In this document: positions 8,156 to 15,715 of the stretch, piece by piece | Layout: each line of letters opens with the position of its first letter | How positions within the stretch are numbered: the first letter of the stretch is position 1 | Assembly (NCBI GenBank): GCA_903875555.1 | Contig: CAIQWN010000031.1 | Coordinates: forward strand, 1-35,028 | Source of the DNA: an uncultured bacterium | GTDB lineage: Bacteria > Patescibacteriota > Minisyncoccia > Phycocordibacterales > UBA5272 | Reading direction: 5' to 3' | Length of the DNA: 35,028 bases | Notes under the pieces: generated by a model | What the model was told of the DNA's origin: nothing | Seen by the model: the letters and a program-made list of their open reading frames with translations, nothing else | The model's database searches: none | Program-made: the position numbers and the translations under genes

Positions 8156-8170
8156 CTGTGCATTACTTCC

Positions 8171-8200
8171 TTGCTATATATTCTTGATGTGCGGTATAAT
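8171..8200 (+). promoter_or_regulatory. Sigma70-type promoter of the third pilin-like gene
   Basis: TTGCTA (8171-8176) and TATAAT (8195-8200) with an 18-base spacer. The transcript would have a leader of about 22 bases, without an SD. Confidence 0.55.
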
Positions 8201-8228
8201 ATAAGTATTAAATAAATAATTTAAAAAT

Positions 8229-8621
8229 ATGAAAAAGATTTTAATAGGAATTTCAAGTGTAGTGTTTGGCGTAAATGTTGCTCTGGCGCAGATTAACGTG
8301 ACTGTTGGAACAGCAAATAATAATGTTGGAGGAAGTCTTCACTCCTTGATTGCTGTGATTCAAGGTTTAGTTAATCAATTAAGTGTTCTTGCTTATGGTG
8401 TAGCTACTCTTGCTTTCTTTTGGTTTTTGATACAACTTATTGCTCATAGGGGTGATCCAACAAAAACAGCAAATGCTTGGAAAGGTATAGGGTGGTCAGT
8501 TGGTTCTCTTTTCTTAATGTATGCAATATTTGGAGTTATAGGATTTATTAGTTCTATTGTTGGTGTTGGTGTTGGTGGATCAATTCCTGTACCATCTATT
8601 CCTACAGGTCCTACACAATAA
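8229..8621 (+). CDS. Single-domain T4SS-pilin-like protein
   Basis: A 130-residue protein with a clear signal peptide (MKKILIGISSVVFGVNVALAQ, cleavage after ALA likely) and two membrane helices (about 45-70 and 87-112) joined by the loop AHRGDPTKTANAWKGIG. This is the VirB2/TrbC layout in its smallest form and is the best candidate in the cluster for a true pilin subunit. It has its own promoter and a strong terminator after it, so it can be made at a higher level than the operon upstream. No VirB4 or VirD4 ATPase is in the window. Confidence 0.7.
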   Translation: MKKILIGISSVVFGVNVALAQINVTVGTANNNVGGSLHSLIAVIQGLVNQLSVLAYGVATLAFFWFLIQLIAHRGDPTKTANAWKGIGWSVGSLFLMYAIFGVIGFISSIVGVGVGGSIPVPSIPTGPTQ

Positions 8622-8641
8622 TTTTTTCTTTTTCAAAATTT

Positions 8642-8682
8642 AAAATACAAAAATCGCATCATTGATGCGATTTTTGTATTTT
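8642..8682 (+). terminator. Rho-independent terminator
   Basis: A perfect 19-bp stem with a three-base loop (ATT). The descending arm contains GCGATTTTTG and runs into TTTTTT. Confidence 0.9.
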
Positions 8683-8700
8683 TTAAATTAAATGTTAGGA

Positions 8701-8709
8701 TGTTATAAA
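8701..8709 (+). promoter_or_regulatory. Extended -10 promoter of the small membrane gene
   Basis: TG-T-TATAAA, followed by a short leader that holds the SD AAGGAG at 8718-8723. Confidence 0.5.
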
Positions 8710-8732
8710 CTCTTTATAAGGAGAAGTACGAA

Positions 8733-9021
8733 ATGAATACAATTCTTTGGATTTGGTTTTTTGGGTGTTTTGTCCTTTTGGTTTCTTACCGTTGTTCATA
8801 TGCCATGTTTCTTTTGGTGTGTATATGAAGCAGAGGGGTCATACTCTGATTTTACAGAGAGAAGAGATGCGTTTTGTGTGTCTTTTCAGATTACAAGATT
8901 GGTGATAGTACGGCAATGGCTGATAATTATTTTGTGGCCATTAGTGTTAGTCTTAGTGATTCTCTTCATTATTATTTTGATATATTTGTTACAGAGGGAG
9001 GACTATAGCGAGATACATTGA
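8733..9021 (+). pseudogene. Small SD-led membrane protein, apparently frameshifted
   Basis: The ATG at 8733 has a good SD (AAGGAG, nine-base gap) and opens MNTILWIWFFGCFVLLVSYR, a membrane helix, but the frame stops at 8826-8828 after 31 residues. The next frame, open from 8737 to the TGA at 9019-9021, reads YEAEGSYSDFTERRDAF and then WLIIILWPLVLVLVILFIII, a second helix with a charged tail. A +1 shift near 8805 (ATG-TTT-C-TTT-TGG) would join them into a protein of about 95 residues with two membrane helices. The promoter upstream and the terminator hairpin 16 bases after the TGA frame exactly this span. Sequencing error, decay and programmed shifting are all possible. The function is unknown. 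Confidence 0.45.
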
Positions 9022-9036
9022 TGTTGTATTGGGAAT

Positions 9037-9064
9037 ATGGCGCGCTGTTTTTACAGCGCGCCAT
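9037..9064 (+). terminator. Rho-independent terminator
   Basis: A 12-bp GC-rich stem (ATGGCGCGCTGT and complement) with a TTTT loop, followed by CATTGTTTTC. Confidence 0.75.
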
Positions 9065-9136
9065 CATTGTTTTCAAAATCAAAAAAATATGCTAATATAT
9101 CATCTATTGGTTTTAGTAGTTTTGGGTTTATCTATT

Positions 9137-9163
9137 GGCTATACCCTAGTCCCTAAAACCTAG
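9137..9163. repeat. 27-bp intergenic motif, second copy
   Basis: GGCTATACCCTAGT followed by CCCTAAAACCTAG. It is 24/27 identical to 5405-5431. Its second half also recurs at 4766-4779. All three copies lie 16-30 bases upstream of a gene; this one is five bases before tRNA-Thr. Confidence 0.65.
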
Positions 9164-9168
9164 TTTCC

Positions 9169-9241
9169 GCCGCTTTAGCTCAGTTGGTAGAGCAACGGTT
9201 TTGTAAACCGTAGGTCGTCAGTTCGAATCTGACAAGCGGCT
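9169..9241 (+). tRNA. tRNA-Thr (anticodon TGT)
   Basis: A complete cloverleaf: acceptor GCCGCTT/AAGCGGC, D-arm GCTCAGTTGGTAGAGC, anticodon stem ACGGT/ACCGT with loop TTTGTAA (anticodon TGT), T-arm GTCAG-TTCGAAT-CTGAC and discriminator T. CCA is not encoded. Confidence 0.97.
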
Positions 9242-9247
9242 CCCTAA

Positions 9248-9309
9248 AAAATTTCGTAGAAATTTTCGGGCGAATAATTTTTGCTCCATTGCATTTTGCA
9301 AAAATTATT
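9248..9309 (+). terminator. Two AT-rich hairpins after tRNA-Thr
   Basis: AAAATTTC-GTA-GAAATTTT (9248-9266), then a 12-bp stem AATAATTTTTGC with a 13-base loop (9273-9309) followed by T-rich DNA. The second is the likelier terminator. Confidence 0.5.
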
Positions 9310-9335
9310 TTAGCCAAAAAGAATAACAGAATTAG

Positions 9336-10868
9336 ATGAATAAAAAACTTTCTCCCTACTTAAAAATCGGTCGTGCAACAGAACTGTCAGGTTCTGATTA
9401 TGTTATTTATCGTGCTTTAGAAATACTTCCTGGTTCTCTTGCTTGGATTACTTTATTTTTAGTTTTTTATTCATCATATTTTTATCCAGTCTATACTTCT
9501 TATTTTATTATTACGTTTTCTGTTTATTGGATATTAAAAACTATTTATCTATCAGTTCATCTTCGTCATAATTTCAAAAGAGTAAAAACAAATCTTTCTA
9601 TAAACTGGAAAGAAAGAATTGAGCATATGAAGTATGATCATATAAGACATTTAGTTTTACTTCCTTATTTTAATGAAAGTGAAGAAGTTGTAGAAAAAAG
9701 TTTGACAGCACTTCTTGATGCACACTATGATCCTAAAAAATTATTTGTAGTTTTGGCTAGTGAAGAAAAAGCAGGAAAGGAAGCAAGTGATATAGGAAAA
9801 AAAATGGAAGAAAAATATAAAGATATTTTTGGAGCTTTTCTACTTACTGTTCACCCAAAAAATATTTTAGGAGAAATGCCAGGCAAGGGATCAAATATTG
9901 CGTATGCTGCTGAAGAGGCGAGACTTAAAATATTAAATAAATTATCTATTAAGTATGAAGATGTTATAGTGAGTGCTTTTGATATCGATTCTGTTGCGTA
10001 TAAAGATTATTTTAACTGTTTAACTTGGAATTTTTTAATTCATCCTACACCACTAAAAGTTTCTTTTCAGCCTGTACCATTTTATAATAATAATATTTGG
10101 GATGCTCCTGCGCTTTCTCGTGTAGCAGCAACCTCTTCTACGTTTTGGCAAATGATACAACAAGAACGTCCAGAGAAGCTCGCAACTTTTTCTTCCCACG
10201 CAATGTCATTTAAAGCTCTTTACGATATTAATTATTGGCAAGTGAATATGGTATCAGAAGATTCTCGTATTTATTGGAATTTGTTTATTGCTAATGATGG
10301 TAATTATGAAGTTGTACCGATATCGTATCCAGTTTCTATGGACGCGAATTTGGATGTAAGTATTTTGAAGACGCTTGTAAATATTTATAAACAACATCGT
10401 CGCTGGGGTTATGGTTGCGAAAACATTCCATATATTATTTTTAATTTTATTAAAAATAAAAATATTCCATTTGGAAAAAAGTTATCAGCAACATTTGTAC
10501 AAGTAGAAGGATTCTGGTCTTTGTCTACTAATCCATTAATTATTTTTCTTTTAGGTTGGCTTCCTGTTATTATCGGCGGAACACATTTTAATACATCAGT
10601 ACTTTCTTATAATCTTCCATTCGTAACACGCGATCTTATGCTTATGGCTATGCTTGGACTTATTTTTTCTGCGTGGATTACACTTTCATTTTTACCACCA
10701 AGACCTAATGGTTACAAAAAACATAGAACAGCTTTTATGGTTTTACAATGGCTTCTTTTCCCAATCAATGTTATTATTTTTAGTGCGATACCAGGACTAG
10801 AATCACAAACAAGGTTGATGCTCGGTAAGTATATGGGGTTCTGGGTCACACCTAAACATCGTAAATAA
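9336..10868 (+). CDS. Membrane GT2 glycosyltransferase, processive-type motifs
   Basis: A 510-residue inner-membrane glycosyltransferase of family 2. Two N-terminal helices (about 35-75) precede the catalytic domain, which starts with HLVLLPYFNESEEVVEKSL. The D-x-D is in SAFDIDS (Asp216 and Asp218), the catalytic acid is in VSEDSRIYW (Glu308-Asp309), and QHRRW (353-357) is a Q-x-x-R-W motif as in cellulose- and hyaluronan-synthase-like enzymes. Further helices lie at about 395-475. It probably makes or modifies a cell-surface polysaccharide, but donor and acceptor cannot be told. It starts without an SD and is followed nine bases later by the PEGA gene. Confidence 0.8.
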   Translation: MNKKLSPYLKIGRATELSGSDYVIYRALEILPGSLAWITLFLVFYSSYFYPVYTSYFIITFSVYWILKTIYLSVHLRHNFKRVKTNLSINWKERIEHMKYDHIRHLVLLPYFNESEEVVEKSLTALLDAHYDPKKLFVVLASEEKAGKEASDIGKKMEEKYKDIFGAFLLTVHPKNILGEMPGKGSNIAYAAEEARLKILNKLSIKYEDVIVSAFDIDSVAYKDYFNCLTWNFLIHPTPLKVSFQPVPFYNNNIWDAPALSRVAATSSTFWQMIQQERPEKLATFSSHAMSFKALYDINYWQVNMVSEDSRIYWNLFIANDGNYEVVPISYPVSMDANLDVSILKTLVNIYKQHRRWGYGCENIPYIIFNFIKNKNIPFGKKLSATFVQVEGFWSLSTNPLIIFLLGWLPVIIGGTHFNTSVLSYNLPFVTRDLMLMAMLGLIFSAWITLSFLPPRPNGYKKHRTAFMVLQWLLFPINVIIFSAIPGLESQTRLMLGKYMGFWVTPKHRK

Positions 10869-10877
10869 TTTTATATT

Positions 10878-11792
10878 ATGGAATCAAAACCTTTATCAAA
10901 AAGAAAAAGATATTTTTACCTTTCTGTTTGTGTGATTGCTTTTTTTATTCTTTCACCAATTGTTGCTATGTATGCCACAGGGTATCGTTTTGGTGATAAA
11001 TATGAAGTAATGAAGACTGGTGGAATGTATATTGTTACCCAAGCAAAAGATTTTAATGTTTTAGTTGATAATGTACCACAGAAATCTTCAAGTATATTTC
11101 GTCGTAATTTTTTGGTGCAAGATATTAAACCAAATACTTATGATGTAAAAGTAACAAAAGATGGTTTTATGTCATGGACAAAAAAAGTTGTAGTTTATCC
11201 AGAAAAAGTAAATGAAATGTATCCATTTAATTTACCAGAGACTATTGATATGATAGAAATTCCAAAGACTGTCATGTCTCCGGTATTTAGTAATGGAACA
11301 ACAACCCTAAAGAAAAAGGAAACCGAAAATAAAGAATTTGTTTATGTAAAAAATCTTTTCTTTGCGACAACAACTAAAGATGTTTTAATTAAAAACAAAA
11401 TAAGCAATACTACATCTACTTTAGATCAAGCAACAAGTACAGTAAGTCGTAAAAAAATAGCAATAGAAAATATAGCTAATGAAATTTTTGTTGAATGGTT
11501 TGGAGATGAAGATTCTATTCCTCTTTATTTTTGTGATTTAGATAAATGTTTAAAAAGAATGAGTATTTACAAAGGAGAAAATATTAACAGGTCAGAATTA
11601 TTTTTAGATAGAAATGATTTAGTTATTTTTTCTACAAAAGATGGTATTTATGTAACAGAGACTGATGGGAGAGGAGGAAGAAACATACAACCAATAGTAA
11701 TGGGTGATTATGATTTTCGTATTGATGAAGACGGAACATTATATCTTAAAAAAGATGATAAGACTTTTTATAGAGTAGATTTGAAGAGTTAG
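10878..11792 (+). CDS. PEGA-domain membrane protein
   Basis: A 304-residue protein with one N-terminal membrane helix (about 12-32, YLSVCVIAFFILSPIVAMYA) and an external PEGA domain (about 45-120: FNVLVDNVPQ, then IKPNTYDVKVTKDGFMSW). The remaining C-terminal part (about 130-304) is rich in strands and has no family I recognise. PEGA domains are found on surface proteins. Together with the preceding glycosyltransferase it suggests an envelope function. The two genes are nine bases apart and probably co-transcribed. Confidence 0.7.
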   Translation: MESKPLSKRKRYFYLSVCVIAFFILSPIVAMYATGYRFGDKYEVMKTGGMYIVTQAKDFNVLVDNVPQKSSSIFRRNFLVQDIKPNTYDVKVTKDGFMSWTKKVVVYPEKVNEMYPFNLPETIDMIEIPKTVMSPVFSNGTTTLKKKETENKEFVYVKNLFFATTTKDVLIKNKISNTTSTLDQATSTVSRKKIAIENIANEIFVEWFGDEDSIPLYFCDLDKCLKRMSIYKGENINRSELFLDRNDLVIFSTKDGIYVTETDGRGGRNIQPIVMGDYDFRIDEDGTLYLKKDDKTFYRVDLKS

Positions 11793-11812
11793 TGGCTAGT
11801 GTCTAGTTTTTT

Positions 11813-11821
11813 TGTTAAAAT
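11813..11821 (+). promoter_or_regulatory. Extended -10 promoter of pheST (leaderless)
   Basis: TG-T-TAAAAT lies exactly six bases before the ATG at 11828. This spacing decides between that ATG and the GTG at 11825. Confidence 0.6.
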
Positions 11822-11827
11822 GATGTG

Positions 11828-12694
11828 ATGCAAGGTCACTCTCATCCTATTACAATCTTAACTGACGAAATCACTCGTATTTTTACTGAGATTGGTTTTG
11901 ATGTGGCAGATGGTCCAGAACTTGAAAATGAATGGAATAATTTTGATGCGTTAAATGTTCCGCGTGATCATCCTTCACGCGATATGCAGGACACTTTCTT
12001 TATTCGTGATTACACGAATAAAGCGCAGACAAACGCAGAACAAACGCAGATCAACGCGGAAGGAATACAAAGAAATGCTATTGATAAATTAGGCAGACCG
12101 ATGAGTTTTGTTTTGCGAACACACACTTCATCTGTGCAAATTCGCGAAATGGAAAAGTGGGCGAAACTTTCTGATAAGGAAAAGAAAAAAAATCCTCTCG
12201 CCATAGTTGTCCCAGGAAAAGTTTTTCGTAATGAGGCAACCGACGCCACTCACGAAGCGCAATTTCATCAAGTAGAAGGATTGCTTGTCGGAGAAAATGT
12301 AACACTTGCACAAATGAAAGGAACACTACAACACTTCTTTACAAAATTTTTTGGTAAAGAAATAAATGTTCGTCTTCGCTCCTCTTTTTTTCCGTTCGTA
12401 GAACCAGGATGTGAGTTTGATGTCGAGTGTTTTAAATGTGAAGGAAAAGGTATACATGAAGTATCTTCTGAAAGATTTATTGCTTGTTCATTGTGTAAGG
12501 GGACTGGCTGGATAGAAATCGGTGGAGCAGGAATGGTTCATCCTCGTGTGCTAGAAAATTGTGGAATTGATAATCGCAAGTATCAAGGCTTTGCTTTTGG
12601 TTGCGGTATGGATAGAATCGCAATGTTGAAATGGGGAATGGATGATGTGCGTTTGTTATACAATGGTGATCTAAGAGTGGTTAATCAATTTTAA
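11828..12694 (+). CDS. pheS: Phenylalanine-tRNA ligase, alpha subunit (short form)
   Basis: The catalytic alpha subunit of PheRS: it activates Phe with ATP and charges tRNA-Phe together with PheT. At 288 residues it is about 40 shorter than the E. coli protein because the N-terminal tRNA-binding coiled coil is absent; it begins directly at HPITILTDEITRIFTEIGF. Motif 2 region is LRTHTSSVQIREM and motif 3 is GFAFGCGMDRIAM. A four-cysteine insertion (CFKCEGKG..CSLCKGTG, about 200-225) looks like a zinc knuckle, as in several bacterial PheS. Residues about 62-97 contain a repetitive extra segment (AQTNAEQTQINAEG) not usual at this site. Two bases separate it from pheT. Confidence 0.93.
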   Translation: MQGHSHPITILTDEITRIFTEIGFDVADGPELENEWNNFDALNVPRDHPSRDMQDTFFIRDYTNKAQTNAEQTQINAEGIQRNAIDKLGRPMSFVLRTHTSSVQIREMEKWAKLSDKEKKKNPLAIVVPGKVFRNEATDATHEAQFHQVEGLLVGENVTLAQMKGTLQHFFTKFFGKEINVRLRSSFFPFVEPGCEFDVECFKCEGKGIHEVSSERFIACSLCKGTGWIEIGGAGMVHPRVLENCGIDNRKYQGFAFGCGMDRIAMLKWGMDDVRLLYNGDLRVVNQF

Positions 12695-12696
12695 TT

Positions 12697-15162
12697 ATGA
12701 AATTCTCACTTAAATGGTTACAAGAACATATAAAGGAAACTATTCATAAAAATGAATATGTTGTTGGAGAAACATCTTGGACGGATATCCCTGAAATGTT
12801 ATCAAAAAAATTCTTAGAGGTTGAAGGGTTTGAGGAGGTAAATGGAGATGTTATATATGATATAAAAGTTTTGCCACATAGACAGCATGATTGTTTTTCT
12901 CATCGAGGTATAGCCCGCGAAATTGCCACTCTATTTTCACTTAAAAGAGAAGAAAGAAAAATTATTCGTCCTTCAATTGATCAAAACATAAAAATAAAAG
13001 TTGTTGTAGAAGACAGTAAACTTTGTTCTCGCTACATCGGTGTTCGTGTTGATAATATAAAAGTTGAAAGCTCTGTTGTGTGGAAAGAAAAATTAGAAAG
13101 TATTGGTCAACGCTCAATTTCCGCGATTGTTGATATTACAAATTTTGTGATGAACGATATCGGTCAGCCTATGCATGCTTTTGATGCGGATAAAGTTATT
13201 GGTGGAATAACTGTGCGTCTCGCAAAAGAAGGTGAGACAATGACAACTCTTGATGGTAAGGAATTAACCATGAAAGGCACAGAAACTGTTATTGCAGATG
13301 ATGAAGGTGTGCTTGCTCTCGCAGGTGTGAAAGGTGGCACAAAAGCTATTGTTGATGAAAATACAAAGTCTATTATTTTTGAATCAGCAAATTTTAATGC
13401 AACCGCAACACGCAAGTCATCTGATTTACATAATATTCGTACCGATGCTTCTAAAAGATATGAAGCACAAATGACGAGTGAATTTGCAGGTGAGGCAATG
13501 GATTATGCATTACAACTCATTAAAGAAATTTATCCAGAATGTATTATCGGAGAAGTTGTTGATGTGTATCCTCGCACAGATAAAATATTTAAAATCGGAA
13601 TCGGTACTCACGAAGTAAATAAATTACTTGGCACAAATTATTCTGATGAAATAATTGAAAAAACTTTAAAGCAATTAAATTTTTCATTTGAAAAAATAAT
13701 TCCAGAGCAAAAGTTAAAAGAAATTATTCCTCAAACACTTGATAAACCATACGACCGTTTAGCAAGCACGCTTCACGATGCTCCAAATAAATTTTCTTGC
13801 GGCTCGCTCGTGAATTGGTTTTATAAAGAATGTGGTTATCCAAGTCCTCGTGTGGCGCTTGATATGTATATCTATTGCAAAAATGTTGATCACGAAGATC
13901 TCCGTTTTGGTGATTTCGTTTTTACAAATACAAAAATAGAAAAACCAAAAGATGTGATGATATATTCACAAGTTTTAGGTAAAGAAATTCCAGATGCTCC
14001 AAAATATACACAGACAGTTGAGTATATGCCAGGAATAGAATTTGCTCCAGGGATTGATCATGTTGGAATGTATATTGGTGATGGAAAAGTTTTACACACA
14101 GGAAGTGGTATAGGAAAAACTGTGATTGAAGAATTAAAGACTAGCGAATATTTTAAAAATGAATGTTGGTATGGAAGAATGGTTGAAGATTTATCGGTGG
14201 AACAATTTGTTATCTCTGTTCCATTTGAAAGATTAGATGTTCGTATCAAAGCCGATGTGATTGAAGAAATTGCTCGTGTTATTGGTTATGATTCTATTGC
14301 AAGTGAACTTCCAAAATTAAACCGCACAGGTTTACCACATAAGCGTCTATATTACGAAACAAAAATAAAAAATATTTTAATCAAGAATGGGTTTTCTGAA
14401 ATTTATACTTATACTTTTGGTGATAAAGGTGAGGTGGAGATTGTGAAAGGATTGGCGCATGACAAAGAAAAACTTCGAACGAATTTGGGTGATGGAGTTT
14501 TGGGTGCGGTCAAAATGAATTTACACAACGCGCCACTTCTTGGAGAAAAAGTAATTAAAGTTTTTGAATTTGGAAATGTTTTTAGTAAAGAAGTAGAAGA
14601 GAGACATTTATCATATGGTTTTGCATGTTCTACAAAAAAAGATAGAGAAGAACTTGTTATTTTATTAGACGCTGTATACAAACTTATATTTAAGAGTTTA
14701 AAATTAAACGAATCTGATTATCAAGAACCAAATATGTATATTAGTAGTGATTTACATCATAAAGAAACAATGATGACTGCTGAGATTAATTTTGATAAAC
14801 TAATAGAAAGTTTACCTGAACCAAAAGATTATGAACCTCTACTACAAAATAAAATTGATGTTTCTTACAAATCCGTCTCTGCTTACCCGTTTATCGTTCG
14901 TGATATTGCTTGTTTTACTCCTGCTGACACAACATGGGAGGATGTCCTTGCTATCATTAACAAAAACGATAATCCTCTCATCGTTCGTCGTTCTTTATTT
15001 GATACATTTAAGAAAACATTCGAAGACAGCACAATAAAAATGTCTTATGCTTTTCGTTTAGTAATTCAATCATTCGAAAAAACTTTAACAGATGATGAGG
15101 CGAATGAAATTGCTAACAAGACCTACAATGATCTTAAAGAGAAAGGTTGGGAGATAAGATAA
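12697..15162 (+). CDS. pheT: Phenylalanine-tRNA ligase, beta subunit with inserted NlpC/P60-like domain
   Basis: The beta subunit of PheRS, 821 residues. The N-terminus (1-90) lacks the EMAP/OB tRNA-binding domain: EVEGFEEV passes straight to the B1 segment HDCFSHRGIAREIA. The B3/B4 editing region spans about 110-300 (IVDITNFVMNDIGQPMHAFD). B5 begins near 300 (HEVNKLLGTNYSDEIIEKTL) but is split after FSFE (332). Residues about 333-500 form a papain-fold domain of NlpC/P60 type, with Cys368 in FSCGSLVNWFYKE, His455 in DHVGMYIGDGK and His467 in VLHTG. B5 then resumes at FVISVPFERLD and EEIARVIGYD. Core domains and a C-terminal FDX-ACB domain (about 725-821) follow. The frame is open throughout, so the insert is translated. 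Confidence 0.93.
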   Translation: MKFSLKWLQEHIKETIHKNEYVVGETSWTDIPEMLSKKFLEVEGFEEVNGDVIYDIKVLPHRQHDCFSHRGIAREIATLFSLKREERKIIRPSIDQNIKIKVVVEDSKLCSRYIGVRVDNIKVESSVVWKEKLESIGQRSISAIVDITNFVMNDIGQPMHAFDADKVIGGITVRLAKEGETMTTLDGKELTMKGTETVIADDEGVLALAGVKGGTKAIVDENTKSIIFESANFNATATRKSSDLHNIRTDASKRYEAQMTSEFAGEAMDYALQLIKEIYPECIIGEVVDVYPRTDKIFKIGIGTHEVNKLLGTNYSDEIIEKTLKQLNFSFEKIIPEQKLKEIIPQTLDKPYDRLASTLHDAPNKFSCGSLVNWFYKECGYPSPRVALDMYIYCKNVDHEDLRFGDFVFTNTKIEKPKDVMIYSQVLGKEIPDAPKYTQTVEYMPGIEFAPGIDHVGMYIGDGKVLHTGSGIGKTVIEELKTSEYFKNECWYGRMVEDLSVEQFVISVPFERLDVRIKADVIEEIARVIGYDSIASELPKLNRTGLPHKRLYYETKIKNILIKNGFSEIYTYTFGDKGEVEIVKGLAHDKEKLRTNLGDGVLGAVKMNLHNAPLLGEKVIKVFEFGNVFSKEVEERHLSYGFACSTKKDREELVILLDAVYKLIFKSLKLNESDYQEPNMYISSDLHHKETMMTAEINFDKLIESLPEPKDYEPLLQNKIDVSYKSVSAYPFIVRDIACFTPADTTWEDVLAIINKNDNPLIVRRSLFDTFKKTFEDSTIKMSYAFRLVIQSFEKTLTDDEANEIANKTYNDLKEKGWEIR

Positions 15163-15164
15163 TT

Positions 15165-15713
15165 ATGAAACTAGAAGTACCATACTACTCACAATATTTA
15201 GAAGTAAAAGATTCGGAGTGGAATATTCGTTCTTGTTCTGGTTCGTGTGTGGCGATGGCGATGGAATTTTTAACTGGGAAGAAAATTGATATTTTGGAAT
15301 ATATGAAAGAGGCGGAGAGAGATGGTGGTTATGATAAATTAAACGGTGCCAGTCACGATTATATTATTTCTTGTTTTGAGAAAGTCGGACTGAAATCTTG
15401 GCGATATAAAAACACGGAAACTAAAGACGTGAACAATGACATCGCTCCACTGATTGAAAGTTTAGAAAATGGTTTTCCTGTTATTGTTTCCATAAATAAA
15501 ATTATTTTAGAACAAAAAAAGTTTCATTTAGTTTTACTTGTCGGTTTAGAGAAAAATGAAAAAGGAGAAGTAACACATTTTTATTATCACGAACCAGAAG
15601 CAACAGTCACAAGCGTAGAAAACAACCCTGCTGTCGGTGGCGCATTTAGAAAGTGTGAAGTAGAAATTTTTAAGAATTTTTACCGCGGTCGTGCTATATT
15701 TGTAAGTAAATAA
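15165..15713 (+). CDS. C39-like papain-fold peptidase
   Basis: A 182-residue protein of the peptidase C39-like family. The N-terminus LEVPYYSQY and the block IRSCSGSCVAMAMEFL carry the likely nucleophilic cysteine (the second of the two). FHLVLLVGLE supplies the His, and the YYHEPEA stretch the supporting acidic or polar residue. There is no signal peptide or membrane segment, so it acts in the cytoplasm or leaves by another route. It lies two bases after pheT and two before murC, both in a TAATTATG junction, so it is part of the operon. An earlier start at 15147 overlaps pheT and is less likely. Substrate unknown. Confidence 0.7.
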   Translation: MKLEVPYYSQYLEVKDSEWNIRSCSGSCVAMAMEFLTGKKIDILEYMKEAERDGGYDKLNGASHDYIISCFEKVGLKSWRYKNTETKDVNNDIAPLIESLENGFPVIVSINKIILEQKKFHLVLLVGLEKNEKGEVTHFYYHEPEATVTSVENNPAVGGAFRKCEVEIFKNFYRGRAIFVSK

Positions 15714-15715
15714 TT

